From contig JAQFVV010000257.1 of NCBI GenBank assembly GCA_028023455.1, positions 1,306,001-1,370,000 of the forward strand: DNA of 64,000 bases, in the 5' to 3' direction. Position numbers and translations under genes: made by a program. This stretch comes from Epiperipatus broadwayi (taxonomy: Eukaryota; Onychophora; Udeonychophora; Euonychophora; Peripatidae). Shown here in pieces: positions 37,266 through 49,672 of the stretch. Position 1 is the first letter of the stretch, and every line of letters begins with the position of its first letter. Under the pieces are notes generated by a model. That model saw only the letters and a list, made by a program, of their open reading frames with translations, was not told the origin of the DNA and ran no database searches.

Positions 37266-40071
37266 TAAGCATGCTCTATAGTATAGATGGAAATATTTGT
37301 CATCTTGGATAAGGCAAGCCATAAATAATCTATTATTAAACAAAGGGCATGACTACTGTTGCAATAAAGTAAATGCCTTGTGAATTTTGGAATGAGCAGG
37401 TAGTTTAAAAAGAGAACTTGTTCCTAATGTTTGTATTTATATGTCTTAATCTATGAGTTGTTAGTACAATAGCGGGAGGAACTAAATGAATGGACAGTGG
37501 GAATTAATAAGTTGATTAATTCAATTGTTTATATCAGTAGTTATTTAAAAGTAAATTTTGTTTTTTATTAAATATTATTAGTGATTAGAATGAACAAATA
37601 TGATCAATATCCTAGAATGAAATATATAATAATGTATTTAACACTACATATATGTGATTAAGGGGGCAAGGCGTGCTTACATGTACTAATTGATAAACCA
37701 AAAACGATATTTTCTTATAGGAAATATCAAGATATTAATTTTGTTTTTCTTATAAACATCCAGTGTTATAACAATCTTTTCTCAATTGTTTTATATTGTT
37801 ATTTTATCACTAGGTATACAACCTTATTATAATTATTATTTTGGAAGTTTGAAATAAAAGACCATGAATTAAAAAAAAAAGGGAGAATGATTGTTTAATA
37901 AAAAACTGTATTATATATTAACATATACATGAGGTAAAGATCCCAACATGCTATGGAAGAGTGTTAATTATGTTTCATTATAAATACTCCGAATATTAAT
38001 TTTCCATTGTTTTATTATTATCATAATGTGTTTGTATACAACTTTGTTATAACAGTTATTTTAAATTACTTGTCAATGGGAATGTTTATTGTAATTATTT
38101 GTAATTTATTAAAATTATTGTTTGAAAGTTTACTTAAGTTCTAAATGTTGTATTTCTTTTCTGGGCTCATTGTCACCACATCACACAAACTCAAAATGTA
38201 CAGTTGGAATTAAAATGAGAAATCAATTCAGTTTAGAGCAATATAACAGTTTAATAAGCACAAACCTCTTAATAGAGATTTTTATTAGCTATATGCTGCC
38301 TTGATCCCATGGGTCATTGATGACATTGCCAATTATTAAGGTGTGTTTATTAATATGAAATTAAATGATATATTAGTTATTAATGAAAGTATTAGTGTTA
38401 ATTATAGTTTAGTTAATAATATTATTTTAATAATAAGTATTAAAGAACTTAAATATAAAACTTGATTATAGATTTAAATTACAAGCCTTTTTTAATTTGT
38501 GCACTACCCATGGAAATTCGTAAAATCTCTCTTGATACTCCATAGGTAGTATGAAGAATTAATAAATCAATAATTATCCTGAAATCTCCTTATTATAAAG
38601 TTAATCTTGTGATTATTGTCAATCTTAATTATCAAAAATAATAAGAATCAAAGTTTATCTGTAAGTATTTAACAGATTAATTTAATGAGCGATTGAATTA
38701 AAACTTAATCATCATAGACATGATATAATATATTAGATATTGTTGTTAGCCATGAGAGTATGTAGATACTTAATAAGGGGGAGTATCTGGGTATTCTCAT
38801 GCTATAGAACAAATATTTTGTATTTGTTTAATGTTAAGGGGATGTGATTTGTTTATAGGTAAATGAGTCTCACATTGGTTATATTTAAAATATGTCTTAT
38901 TTTAGAAGCGTTTAATCATGTAAAGTAACTTGGGATAAATACTAACCTTATCTAAATTCAATTGTTATAGTTAAAGAAAATGGTCAGGAAATAGTAAGTC
39001 TGTTAATAGTACCTAGCCAGAGTCCAAGTGGGGCCTAATGTAGGGGCTTGGCTTATATACATAGACTTACCATAACAACTTGATATATTTTTTGTTAAAC
39101 TTCTCATTATTGCTGTAATCCGCAACATGAAATTTTTGAATGAAAATTTAATTTTTTAGTAAATTTCATTGTTGAAAATGATTTAAAATTAACATTTTAG
39201 TTGCAATTAATATATCTAGATATCAAGATTATTCAGCATATCAAAAATGAAAGGTAAATTTTTCAACAAAAAAGAAACTTTATACTTTTTTTTTTGTTTA
39301 AGAGGTTTGTTTTTCAAAGTTATTAAATATTTATTTATTAAGAAGTATGTGATGTATGTATACATACAGCTTTTGTTTGAATATATTGAAATTTTAGAAT
39401 AATCTTAGCCTGTGAAATATATGAGTGTTTGTGAGAATATGTTTTATTATTCATAGATTTTTTTTAATTGAAAAGTTATATTTTAATGTTTTTAATTTTA
39501 ATTCTCACAAATATGTTTTTGGTGAAATTTAGCTCAAAAATAATGATTAATTTATTAAGAATATATATTTTTAATTAAATACATTTATTATCCTATAGAA
39601 TGATAATACTATTTGTGTGTGTTGATATTGCTGTGTTTTTCTTTTCACTAGGATTACATTTTATTTCTAAGATTATATTTATTTTTTTATATAATTTTAA
39701 TAAAAATTGATTGAAAACTTGATAAAGAGTAGTAGTTTTTTTTCCATTAAAAATTACAATAAAAAAAAATACAAAAAAGGTAGGGAATGCACAAATATGT
39801 TTCAAAATAATGAGCTTAACAGTTTAAGCATGTATGTAACTGATTTATCTCATGAGCTAATAATTTTTTAAATGTTTGCTGACTTAATTTTGTTTTTATG
39901 ACATTTCTAATAGAGTTTTTGTGGGTGGAGTGATTATTTATTCATTCATTTTTTTTAAATATTACTTTAGTTTTAAAAAAATTATTTTGTAATATTGAAA
40001 TAATTAAGGTAGATGAATGAAGAAAGCTTAAATATTTGAGTCAAATTCACTTTAATTACATATATATATAT
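37061..40071. other. AT-rich DNA with no recognised gene
   Basis: It contains a (TA)n tract at about 37230-37263 and many AATAAA words. Short frames (38122-38304, 39593-39805) lack domains. It ends in the (TA)n tract at 40060-40071 that received the LTR element. Confidence 0.65.
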
Positions 40072-42258
40072 TGTAACGATCCGGAGAATAGGACTTAATG
40101 TAATCTGCACTACAGGGCGCCATCTAGGCATTTGAACCTAGAAAAATTTATAGAGTAGGCAGATACGTAAGTAAAAAAAAAAAATTTTTTTTTTTTTTGC
40201 ATCCGATCGTTAGCCCATGTCACTAGCTCAGTGGAATAGCAGAGATTTAATAATCTAATCTAAGAGTATATATAAAAAAGAATAAAATAAGCCACTGCCA
40301 GTAATTAACATACAAACATTTATTTATGCACATATATATAAGATTTAAAACTATTTTAGTATTAGTTTTACATTTTAACATTTAACATTATTTTTAACTT
40401 TACCTTAGATTTTAATTTACATTTTAATTTCTATTATATTATAAGTTTACATTTTAATTAAGTTCGCACAGATGGGATTATAAAAGCTTGTTTTAATATG
40501 TTGCTATAGATCGGTTACATAGATTACACGGTTAAAAACATTTCAAAGTAAACATAAACGATCAAAATATAAAATCATTGATACTGGCAATTGCAGAGGG
40601 AAATTTATAAGTAACCCAGTAGTATTCACCATAAGATACTTGCATTGTCACCAATGACTTAAAAGACATCCGAATAAATACATTTTAGATACTCACCGTA
40701 AGGTATCATTATTTATCGAATGTCTATATATTTTGATCAAATATGAAAACCCAAAACATACTTAACCGATAACCAATCCATGCAAGTGTCTATAAACAAC
40801 TTAAATTTAATGCATTTTTATTTAGGTTCAAGTAGGAATAGACTACATAGATTTGCATTTGAAAATAAAATATTCTTCCCTGATTTAACCTTAGGCTAAA
40901 ATTTGCAGTCAAACTGGCATCAATTCATCTGATACATCGATGTATTCAATGTAATACGGAATATGGCAGCACCAAAAATATTAAGAGAAGATATTGACTT
41001 TCATTAGATAGGAATATTACTTCTATCCAACGAGAAGAACAATAAAAAAAAAACTCCATAGAAAGGAACTGCGCTCTGCGTCTTATACTTCCTTCCCTAG
41101 GCAAAACGGGGGAGTGCGGCATATGAAGCGATTCTGCCAGTAGCGAATCTCCGACTACATCTACTAACTACATCAATATATCCAATCCATTGACCCAATC
41201 TAACAACGACACAAATAACCTAAGATTACCCTCCCCTAATATAACTTTACAAATCTATACAGCCATTCACGCCCAACTTAAGTTTAACATTTATATAATT
41301 AATTTAACGAAAAACAAAAAAAATCATGATAAAACTTAAAGAACAAAAAATGAATAATATAAATGGAAATGATTTTAAATATATATATATATAAAAAGGA
41401 AATACATCAAATAACATTATTAATAAATTAAGTTGGTCAGATAGGATAATATTGCAATCATTTAAATATGGAAAGTTTTAATTTAATGTTCATTATTTAT
41501 AAAGTTCTTACGGTTTAAAACAGTTCCTCTTTAACAGTTGCTTGCCATGAACGTGAATTCCCACACCGTCCTAAGATTGGTATCCATTTAGCCGTTGTTT
41601 TATTTATTCATTCGGAGGTTTTTTTTTAGTTTAATTGGTCCTCAATGTAGGAAACGATAGTTCCTTTCTCCTTTCTTTAACAGCTGAAAGAATTGACAGT
41701 GTGTCTGTCAATTCCTTCACCTCCAACTCCGTACTACTACATATAGTCACATCATAATAATCAATTTCCAGTCACTAATTAATAATTTCCAAATTTTCCT
41801 TTTATACGTATTCGAAGGATTGACTTGGCATTATGTCATCGATGTGATGATCCTTTCGCTGAGGTCCGATTTCCCGATGGATTTCTTTCATTGGCTATTT
41901 GTTTCTATTGTTTTCCTATCTGACCGATGTTTTTACATTTAAATGCCCAAGGCTGGTTTACATTTAACTAATTAACAATCATTTCCATTTCTGATTAATT
42001 AACCTGTTTTCCAAATCAAAGATATATTTTTATCTCTAAATCTTTTTAAAATTTAGTTTTAAAATACTTTTTCTTTAATAAAGTTTTATTTTAATAATTT
42101 TTCATTATCTGTGCGATTTAACATATACGAGTTTAAGATGATATTTAATTTCAATTTTTAATTCTTCAAGAAAATTTTTAAATGCGAACTTTTTAATTTA
42201 CTTTCATGTTTAATAAATAAAAAAAAAAACAATGTAATGAACGTCTGTGCTCATTACA
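40072..42258 (-). repeat. LTR, left copy (3' LTR in minus orientation)
   Basis: It is 2187 bp. Near 40173-40198 it holds a self-complementary A-run/T-run. On the minus strand a TATAAG box-like word (inverse of CTTATA at 41082-41087) and a downstream AATAAA (inverse of TTTATT near 40321) could be the promoter and polyadenylation signal. Both are conserved in the other LTR. No coding frame is present. Confidence 0.75.
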
Positions 42259-42971
42259 TATCAGTAAAGTTGCTTAAAAAAATGATCAAAAAAAAAAATT
42301 TACTTAGGGTTAGTAATTACGGTACACGATTGACGAAGACATTTACAAAACATCCGGTTAATAGTTTTACAAAAAGACTATATACAAAAAGAAAAATGTT
42401 TACTATCACCTACCTAAGGACCATTTACGTTTACAACTCCTTTTCCCGAGAATTCTATTTTATTTTATACATTTTATTTTTACTCACGGCATGACAAGCA
42501 AATTATTTAAATTATTAAGGAAGGTTGCATTGAAGTAAATATATTTTGAAAGATAATGGGTTTATGCGTGTATATTTGCAGCACAATTATAAATACCACC
42601 AACTTATTTATGACTGATTAAAATGCTTAAATAGGATTACACTGAAGTAAATTCCCAATGGTACTCTCTGTAAGGTACCACATTTACCATCATAAACTTG
42701 TGTGGCTGTGTGCTCCTATACACATTAAAGCATAATTTATATTAACAACAAAATATCAATCGCAACCTTTTGACTTTCTTTTTAATGAACTACAGTTTAA
42801 AATTATTTATACTTTCTAGTTTTTAATATATGTGCGCAATTTCTTTCTGGCAGTGCTTTTATAAGATTTAAAATATACGACTTATGTAAACAGATAAAAC
42901 ATTTCATTTTGACAAAATTTGCTCAGGGTATACGTGGTTTATTAAACATCGGCCCGAGTTGGTTCGCCAGT
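42259..42971 (-). other. Internal region of the LTR element, non-coding
   Basis: Only 713 bp lie between the LTRs. Translation gives short frames without retroviral-type domains. No clear polypurine tract is seen next to either LTR, which is odd for a mobile LTR element. Confidence 0.6.
42952..42969 (-). promoter_or_regulatory. Primer-binding-site-like sequence
   Basis: On the minus strand, 2 nt inside the LTR, the sequence is TGGCGAACCAACTCGGGC. It starts with the TGG that pairs with a tRNA CCA end, at the usual spacing. The matching tRNA could not be named from memory. Confidence 0.45.
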
Positions 42972-45157
42972 TGTAACGATCCGGAGAATAGGACTTACCG
43001 TAATCTGCACTACAGAGTGCCATCTAGGCATTTGAACCTAGAAAAATTTATAGAGTAGGCAGATACGTAAGTAAAAAAATTTTTTTTTTTTTTTTGCATT
43101 CGGTCATTAGCCCATGTCACTAGCTCAGTGGAACAGCAGAGATTTAATAATATAATCTAAGAGTATATATAAAAAAGAATAAAATAAGCCACTGCCAGTA
43201 ATTAACATACAAACATTTATTTATGCACATATATATAAGATTTAAAATTATTTTAGTATTAGTTTTACATTTTAACATTTAACATTATTTTTAACTTTAC
43301 CTTAGATTTTAATTTACATTTTAATTTCTATTATATTATAAGTTTACATTTTAATTAAGTTTGCACAGATGGGATTATAAAAGCTTGTTTTAATATGTTG
43401 CTATAGATCGGTTACATAGATTACATGGTTAAAAACATTTCAATGTAAACATAAACGATCAAAATATAAAATCATTGATACTGGCAATTGCAGAGGGAAA
43501 TTTATAAGTAACCCAGTAGTATTCACCATAAGATACTTGCATTGTCACCAATGACTTAAAAGACATCCGAATAAATACATTTTAGATACTCACCGTAAGG
43601 TATCATTATTTATCGAATGTCTATATATTTTGATCAAATATGAAAACCCAAAACATACTTAACCGATAACCAATCCATGCAAGCATCTATAAACAACTTA
43701 AATTTAATGCATTTTTATTTAGGATCGAGTAGGAATAGACTACATAGATTTGCATTTGAAAATAAAATATTCTTCCCTGATTTAACCTTAGTCTAAAATT
43801 TGCAGTCAAACTGGCATCAATTCATCTGATACATCGATGTATTCAATGTAATACGGAATACGGCAGCACCAAAAAGATTAAAAGAAGATATTGACTTTCA
43901 TTAGATAGGAATATTACTTCTATCCAACGAGAAGAACAATAAAAAAAAAAACTCCATAGAAAGGAACTGCGCTCTGCATCTTATACTTCCTTCCCTAGGC
44001 AAAACGGGGGAGTGCGGCGTATGAAGCGATTCTGCCAGTAGCGAATCTCCGACTACATCTACTAACTACATCAATATATCCAATCCATTGACCCAATCTA
44101 ACAACAACACAAATAACCTAAGATTACCCTCCCCTAATATAACTTTACAAATCTATACAGCCATTCATGCCCGACTTAAGTTTAACATTTATATAATTAA
44201 TTTAACGAAAAACAAAAAAAATCATGATAAAACTTAAAGAACAAAAAATGAATAATATAAATGGAAATGATTTTAAATATATATATATATAAAAAAAGGA
44301 AATACTTCAAATAACATTATTAATAAATTAAGTTGGTCAGATAGGATAATATTGCAATCATTTAAATATGGAAAGTTTTAATTTAATGTTCATTATTTAT
44401 AAAGTTCTTACGGTTTAAAACAGTTCCTCTTTAACAGTTGCTTGCCATGAATGTGAATTCCCGCGCCGTCCTAAGATTGGTATCCATTTAGCCATTGTTT
44501 TATTTATTCATTCAGAGGTTTTTTTTTAGTTTAATTGTTCCTCAATGTAGGAAACGATAGTTCATTTCTTCTTTCTTTAACAGCTGAAAGAATTGACAGT
44601 GTGTCTGTCAATTCCTTCATCTCCAACTCCGTACTACTACATATAGTCACATCGTAATAATCAATTTCCAGTCACTAATTAATAATTTCCAAATTTTCCT
44701 TTTATACGTATTCGAAGGATTGACTTGGCATTATGTCATCGATGTGATGATCCTTTCGCTGAGGTCCGATTTCCCGATGGATTTCTTTCATTGGCTATTT
44801 GTTTCTATTGTTTTCCTATCTGACCGATGTTTTACATTTAAATGCCCAAGGCTGGTTTACATTTAACTAATTAACAATCATTTCCATTTCTGATTAATTA
44901 ACCTGTTTTCCAAATCAAAGATATATTTTTATCTCTAAATCTTTTTAAAATTTAGTTTTAAAATACTTTTTCTTTAATAAAGTTTTATTTTAATAATTTT
45001 TCATTATCTGTGTGATTGAACATATATGAGTTTAAGATGATATTTAATTTCAATTTTTAATTCTTCAAGAAAATTTTGAAATGCGAACTTTTTAATTTAC
45101 TTTCATGTTTAATAAATAAAAACAAAAACAATGTAACGAACGTCTGTGCTCATTACA
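42972..45157 (-). repeat. LTR, right copy (5' LTR in minus orientation)
   Basis: It is 2186 bp and nearly identical to 40072-42258. Early differences include TTACCGTAATC for TTAATGTAATC, and GAGTGCC for GGGCGCC. The small number of differences by eye points to a recent insertion. Confidence 0.75.
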
Positions 45158-45618
45158 ATATATATATATATATAGTATTTAAATATTAATATTGATATAT
45201 AAAAATTTCTTTATATATTTGTCAATGATTATTTTAATATTATAAAATATTCAATACTTTGATATATTTTAATTTTTTTTCAACTAAATTTTATTATTTA
45301 AATATTGTTGCTTTGTACTTGTTTTGAAAATTAACTTGAATAATTTTTATTTATGTTAATCAATTACTTTAATTGCAGATTTATTTATTTTTTTAAAAAA
45401 ATATGTAATTCAATTATTTCAGTATTTCCTTGTATATAGATAAATTAACTTTTAAATAGTCTATTGAAGAGAAAAAAAACACTGTAATAGTTTCTTAAAG
45501 AGGGATGACAGAAAAAAAGCACTCATTCAGACTTGCCAACTGATGAACACTGTAACATTTTATATATATTAATTCTTATTTTCCTTTCTAGTTTAGAATT
45601 GTTAGGTACTAATATCTT
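45158..45618. other. AT-rich DNA with no recognised gene
   Basis: It begins with the (TA)n tract at 45158-45174 flanking the LTR element. No frames or repeats were recognised before the inverted retroposon pair. Confidence 0.6.
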
Positions 45619-45724
45619 AATGGTAAATATAGGGAATTTGAACTCAGTCTTTCAAGCACCTTTCAACTATCCACCCTATCTCATACCGCTGATACGCATG
45701 AGCACACACATGTATTAAATATCA

Positions 45725-45783
45725 ATAATCACCAATATTTATATTTTGTGCTGAACCAGCACTCATCAGTTGATTCAGATTAT
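45725..45783 (-). ncRNA. Hammerhead ribozyme, one core substitution (copy 3)
   Basis: On the minus strand stem I has ATAATC/GATTAT (6 bp), a 3-nt TGA bulge and ATCAA/TTGGT. The core CTGATGA is intact. Stem II is a perfect 5 bp, GTGCT/AGCAC, with loop GGTTC. The GAAA box reads AAAA, so the essential G12 is lost and activity should be poor or absent. Stem III and the cleavage A are kept. Confidence 0.65.
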
Positions 45784-46138
45784 CATCTCTCATATATATA
45801 TATATATGATAAACAAAAATGCAAGTTATCTGTTGATATATATATATATATATATATAATCAGTTCTCAATTTATATTAAAATAGGAAATCTTCATATTT
45901 TAATGGACAGACTTCAATCTACTCCAACCTCCAAATCTTTAGCCATCCATGCCTTTGAAAATCTGATGATGGAAAGCATAATCCCATGCTTTGGGATTTC
46001 CATCATCAGATTTTTAATGATATGGATGGCTGAAGATTTGGAGGTTGGAGTAGATTGAAGCCTGTCCATTATAGTATGAAGATTTGCTATCTTAGTATAA
46101 ACTGAGCACTGATTATATATGTGTATGTGTGAGAGGTG

Positions 46139-46187
46139 ATAATCTGGACCAACTGCTTTAGCATGAAAAATGTATATTGGTGATTAT
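46139..46187 (+). ncRNA. Hammerhead ribozyme remnant, core deletion (copy 2)
   Basis: Stem I (ATAATC, TGG bulge, ACCAA against TTGGT, GATTAT) and GAAA remain. Seven bases, ATGAGTG, are missing after CTG, removing the core and one side of stem II. The copy is dead as a ribozyme. Confidence 0.6.
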
Positions 46188-46293
46188 TGATCTTTTCTAC
46201 ATGTATGTGATCATGTATATCAGCAATATTAGATAGTGTGGATAGTTGAAAGTTGCTTGAAAGTCTGAGTTCAAATCCCCTATATTTACAATT

Positions 46294-46624
46294 AGGCTCC
46301 AGATATATGAAGAGTGCCTGTATTTCAAATATTAATATCCTAATGGATGTCTTTATTATTGGCTCGCTCTCTGTGGACAATCTAATGAATGTATTTACAC
46401 ATTAAGTGGATTTTTATTCTAAAATATTTACATTTTAAATACTGTAAATGTATGAAAATTGTCTGTTGATTATTTTCTGATGAATGATTGTGATGAAGAA
46501 GAAAAGCTAACTGAAATTAATGCAAGAATCAATGAAAAATTGAAATGCTAATATGTGTCAACAGAAAAGAAAATAAGCTAGTAGGAATTTAAGGTCTAGT
46601 GATCATCTTTTACCTAAGAAAAAA
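46294..46624. other. Short spacer with no recognised gene
   Basis: AT-rich sequence with no open frame. GC content rises sharply at about 46650, where the LINE fragment begins. Confidence 0.5.
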
Positions 46625-47819
46625 ATTAAATGGTAATAATAAACTCAAAAATTTACTTGTCCCTCTTTGGAAAGGTCGCATTACTAAATGCCATCCTGCT
46701 TCCCAAAATAACCTACTACCTTACTGGATTCAACCCCACCAAAGGATTCATAAACAAAATAAACTTGGCATGCACCAAACTTTGCTGGGGAGGAAAAGTC
46801 ACAGCCATCAGTATCAAGAAAGTCACAGCCATCAGTATCAAGACAATGCATAATAACCCCAGGAGAGAGAATGGTCTCTCACTCCACTCCATTGAAACAG
46901 TCAACCTACAAAGAACACACAATGTGCTTCACAAACTTTTTAAGGACAATGATGCCATTGAATGCCCACTACCTGTCGAGCCCACAGATAGGCCACCACC
47001 CTCTAAACAAAACAACTGGCTTCGACAATCAGTGACTCTAATCCTGAACCATCTTTCAGCCAATGCAAGCCTATTCACAAGAAAACTCACATATTGGGAG
47101 ATCTTCAATATTACACACACGCAAGAGTTCCACCATCTCTGCCTACCTCCATATTACCAACCAAAGACTCATCAAGCTAACGAAACACTGGCACCTTCCC
47201 CCAAAGTATGTTGACTTCCTCATTAAAGTAAATCTGGAAGCCCTTCCCACAAATGCCTTTCTCTACTATAAGAGAGGCTTCAAAAATCTAGCAAGCACAT
47301 GACGCTCTGCCAGAGAGAAGATGAAACCACCAACCACACGCTAACGAACTGCCCAAGTCTACAAAAGCTCCAATCAGCAATACGGAACCGATTCAAGAAC
47401 CAAACCCACAATTCTTTGTCTCTGACCAATGTGATAGAACAAGGAACTTATGCACATCTTAGACTGGCAACATTTGTGAACTTTACAATCTGGTCTCTTC
47501 GATGTAAGCTGGTCATAAGCAAGTCTGAATACCCAAACATTGAGACAGCCTTCTATCATATGCTGAATAAAACTCGCAAAACAGACTTTTCCACAGCCTA
47601 CCTTAACATTGCAGAAAACACATGGGCCCTAGTTGATCTACCCAGTGAAGAAGTACTCTAAGATTACGCCTGAACACAACACCACAGAACTCTATAATAC
47701 ATGCATATAAATCATTGTAATAATCTGTATAATCCATAGTAACAATATGTAAAACCAATGTAACCATTGTATAATTCCTCAATAAAGTTTGAAAGAACTC
47801 ATGTTTATAAATCACAAGT

Positions 47820-47820
<1 letters not shown>
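46625..47820 (+). mobile_element. 5'-truncated Tx1-like retrotransposon, 3' part only
   Basis: It consists of the ORF2 C-terminal region followed by about 160 bp of 3' UTR with TCAATAAAGTTTGAAAG near 47780, then an immediate (TA)n array. It is related to element A by protein motifs. Its base composition (visibly GC-richer, C-rich codons) differs from both the surroundings and element A. Confidence 0.75.
46630..47661 (+). pseudogene. Tx1-like ORF2 C-terminal fragment, frameshifted
   Basis: The piece begins downstream of the RT active site (YLSLFGKVALLNAILLPKITY). It shares PTDRPPP, KLTYWEIFN, PKYVDFLIKVNLEALPT and a Cys/His motif (LCQREDETTNHTLTNC) with element A (PTDRPPP, YSYWDIY, PKYFDFIMKINLIALPT, LCHRAEETLDHFIYQC). 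Two frameshifts, near 47130 and 47290, break it. A 24-bp tandem duplication at about 46795-46842 repeats GTCACAGCCATCAGTATCAA. It ends with the stop after DLPSEEVL at 47661. It is non-functional; the family relation to element A is clear, the identity moderate. Confidence 0.75.

Positions 47821-47908
<88 letters not shown>
47821..47908. repeat. (TA)n microsatellite, about 87 bp
   Basis: A pure TA tract directly at the 3' end of the Tx1-like fragment. It may be the target or the tail. Confidence 0.95.
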
Positions 47909-47911
<3 letters not shown>

Positions 47912-48118
47912 GAACTGGTAGGACATTATTCTTATTGTGATACTTTTTACTTCTAAATGTCCACAGACATATTAATTACATTAATAAAAGAGAAAAAATA
48001 TATACAAGAATAAGTAACTTTTTATTGTTTTCCTGAAGGTTTGTAATGATAGTGTTTTAGTTGTATTTATATACTGGACTGTTTCATCATTTGAGTATTT
48101 AATATCGTCAGAGAAATT

Positions 48119-48452
48119 TAACTTTATTTACATATTCTAAATACATTCAACTGTTAGTATTAGCACACAGGTTAGTATATGCTCAATGTTTCAAGAAGTA
48201 TTATTCTCCCATCTTCTTCATAAAATTCAGTACTCAAGAATCAAAGGGTACAAGTTTAGTTCGTGTGTCAGTATTTTCAGTAAGCATTACCTTAAAATTC
48301 AATACTACCAAATCTCAGGGTCCAAGTTTGATTCCCATGCCAGTACTGTCACTGGTCATGCCAGCAACACCTGAAGAAGAGGAAAGAAACGTTGTACAAC
48401 CTGTGTGCTATTATTAACAGTTGAATGTGTTTGAAATATTTAAATAAAGTTA
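48119..48452. mobile_element. 334-bp element with 55-bp inverted ends
   Basis: The left arm (48119-48173) and right arm (48398-48452) are inverse complements with few mismatches. They include AACCTGTGTGCTA and AACAGTTGAATGT, with AATAAAGTTA at the outer edge. Inside are two imperfect direct copies of about 70 bp (AAAATTCAGTACTCAAG ... AAGTTTAGTTCG and AAAATTCAATACTACCAAA ... AAGTTTGATTCC). The block GAAGAAGAGGAAAGAAACG next to the right arm resembles the GAAGA...GAAACG ends of some Penelope-like elements. It could be a MITE or a derivative of such an element. Confidence 0.6.
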
Positions 48453-49672
48453 TTTTTTTCTAAAGACATTCAATACTCATATTAGATGATGGAAATAATT
48501 CAATATATAAATACAAAGTAACTTTATATGTATGTTTGTTTGTGTATATATACGATTTTAAGAAATGTTTGTAAGAACTAAAGTATTTAAAATTCCAATC
48601 ATTGTTTTTTTTTTTTTCTTTTATTATTTTAAAATAATAAAAGTATTTTTAAATTTTAATATAGTAAATATAGAGATATTTACAAATTCCACAAAACATA
48701 GTTTTTTTAATTTTAATATAATGGTTGTGTTTCTTTTTAAGATTTTATTTAAAGAAAAAAAATGAGATTTTTTTCCACAGCTTTTCTCATTTTATGAAGA
48801 GGATTAGTAGTTTAAAAATAAATAAATTTGTGTTCTCACCAGTAGCCTCTTGTAAAACATTTAGTGGATGTTGCTGAGAAAAAATTCAAACGAAAATTAT
48901 TGGTAATATATAATGTGTTTTATAAAACAAAAATAATGAATAAAGAATTTTTATTTGCTTATTTGTCATACTGATTTTTTTGACATTTTATTTATTAATA
49001 AGATATCATAAGAGAACCTGTAGTGATTTCAACCAGGAGGTGGAATCACTAATGGCATAAATTTACTAGTCCTTCAATTCTGCCAGAGTAGTCATAAATT
49101 ACACAGTCATTAACAATGTTGTCCATGGTTTGTCTTTGTAGACATCTTCATATGTCATCAATTATTACATTTCATTTATAAAGTAAATTTGTTAAGCTGC
49201 AAATATTGAAATGTAAAAAAAGGAATTTTTACACCCAAAAGTGGATATGTTAATTTCAAAAATAAATTTCAATTAAAAAAATTATTTAATTGTGACTTAA
49301 GATCTTGTTATAACAATATTGTGTAAGGTATTTATGCAGGTAATTTTCTGTACAGTATAAATATATTGAAATAATAATGTGTTAAAACATTATGTGTACA
49401 ATAAAATGAAAGTAGTCATTTATGACAAAGACATCATATATGCATTTCCAAAAATTATTGAAATAAACTTTTAATTGTTTTTTATATCTTAAAATTTACA
49501 TTTTTCTGTGAGATTGTAAAGAAATTGAATAAGACAAATATTAATTCATATATTCTCATCTTTGCAGCTCTTATTAATGGATTGTTCATGTTGCAAACAA
49601 ATATGAATTGGATATTGTCCAATGTGCATCAATCAACAAGATGAGATTTTTGGATTTTCTGTCTGTCTTTAA
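48453..49672. other. AT-rich DNA with no recognised gene
   Basis: The low-complexity frame at 48565-48765 is Phe/Lys-rich and has no domain. No repeats with recognisable ends were seen. Confidence 0.6.

Larger units (their letters stand above)
40072..45157 (-). mobile_element. Non-autonomous LTR retrotransposon with 2.19-kb LTRs
   Basis: Two direct repeats, 40072-42258 and 42972-45157, match almost throughout and differ by scattered substitutions and small indels. Each begins TGTAACGATCC and ends GCTCATTACA, giving TG...CA termini with a 5-bp inverted repeat TGTAA/TTACA. The 713-bp interior (42259-42971) has no gag, protease, RT or integrase. The element sits in (TA)n: ATAT on both sides (40068-40071 and 45158-45161) could be the target duplication, but the repeat makes this ambiguous. 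A primer-binding-like sequence next to the right LTR suggests minus orientation. The combination of long LTRs and empty interior fits a LARD-like parasite of an autonomous element. Confidence 0.75.
45619..46293. mobile_element. Inverted pair of the hammerhead-bearing retroposon (copies 2 and 3)
   Basis: Right copy 45997-46293 (+) and left copy 45619-45975 (-) form a palindrome with a 21-bp centre. The inner arms (45887-45975 versus 45997-46085) are nearly perfect inverse complements containing CTACTCCAACCTCCAAATC and its mirror. The outer parts match copy 1 at 1255-1460. A (TA)n expansion in the left copy (about 45837-45858) accounts for much of the length difference. The inner 90 bp are absent from copy 1, which therefore looks 5'-truncated. 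The pair may be a head-to-head insertion or a dimeric element. Confidence 0.75.

Noticed and set aside
45965-45992. CTGATGA followed by GGAAAGC as a hammerhead
   Set aside because: It lies at the centre of the palindrome and pairs with the opposite arm; no stem I/II geometry around the core.
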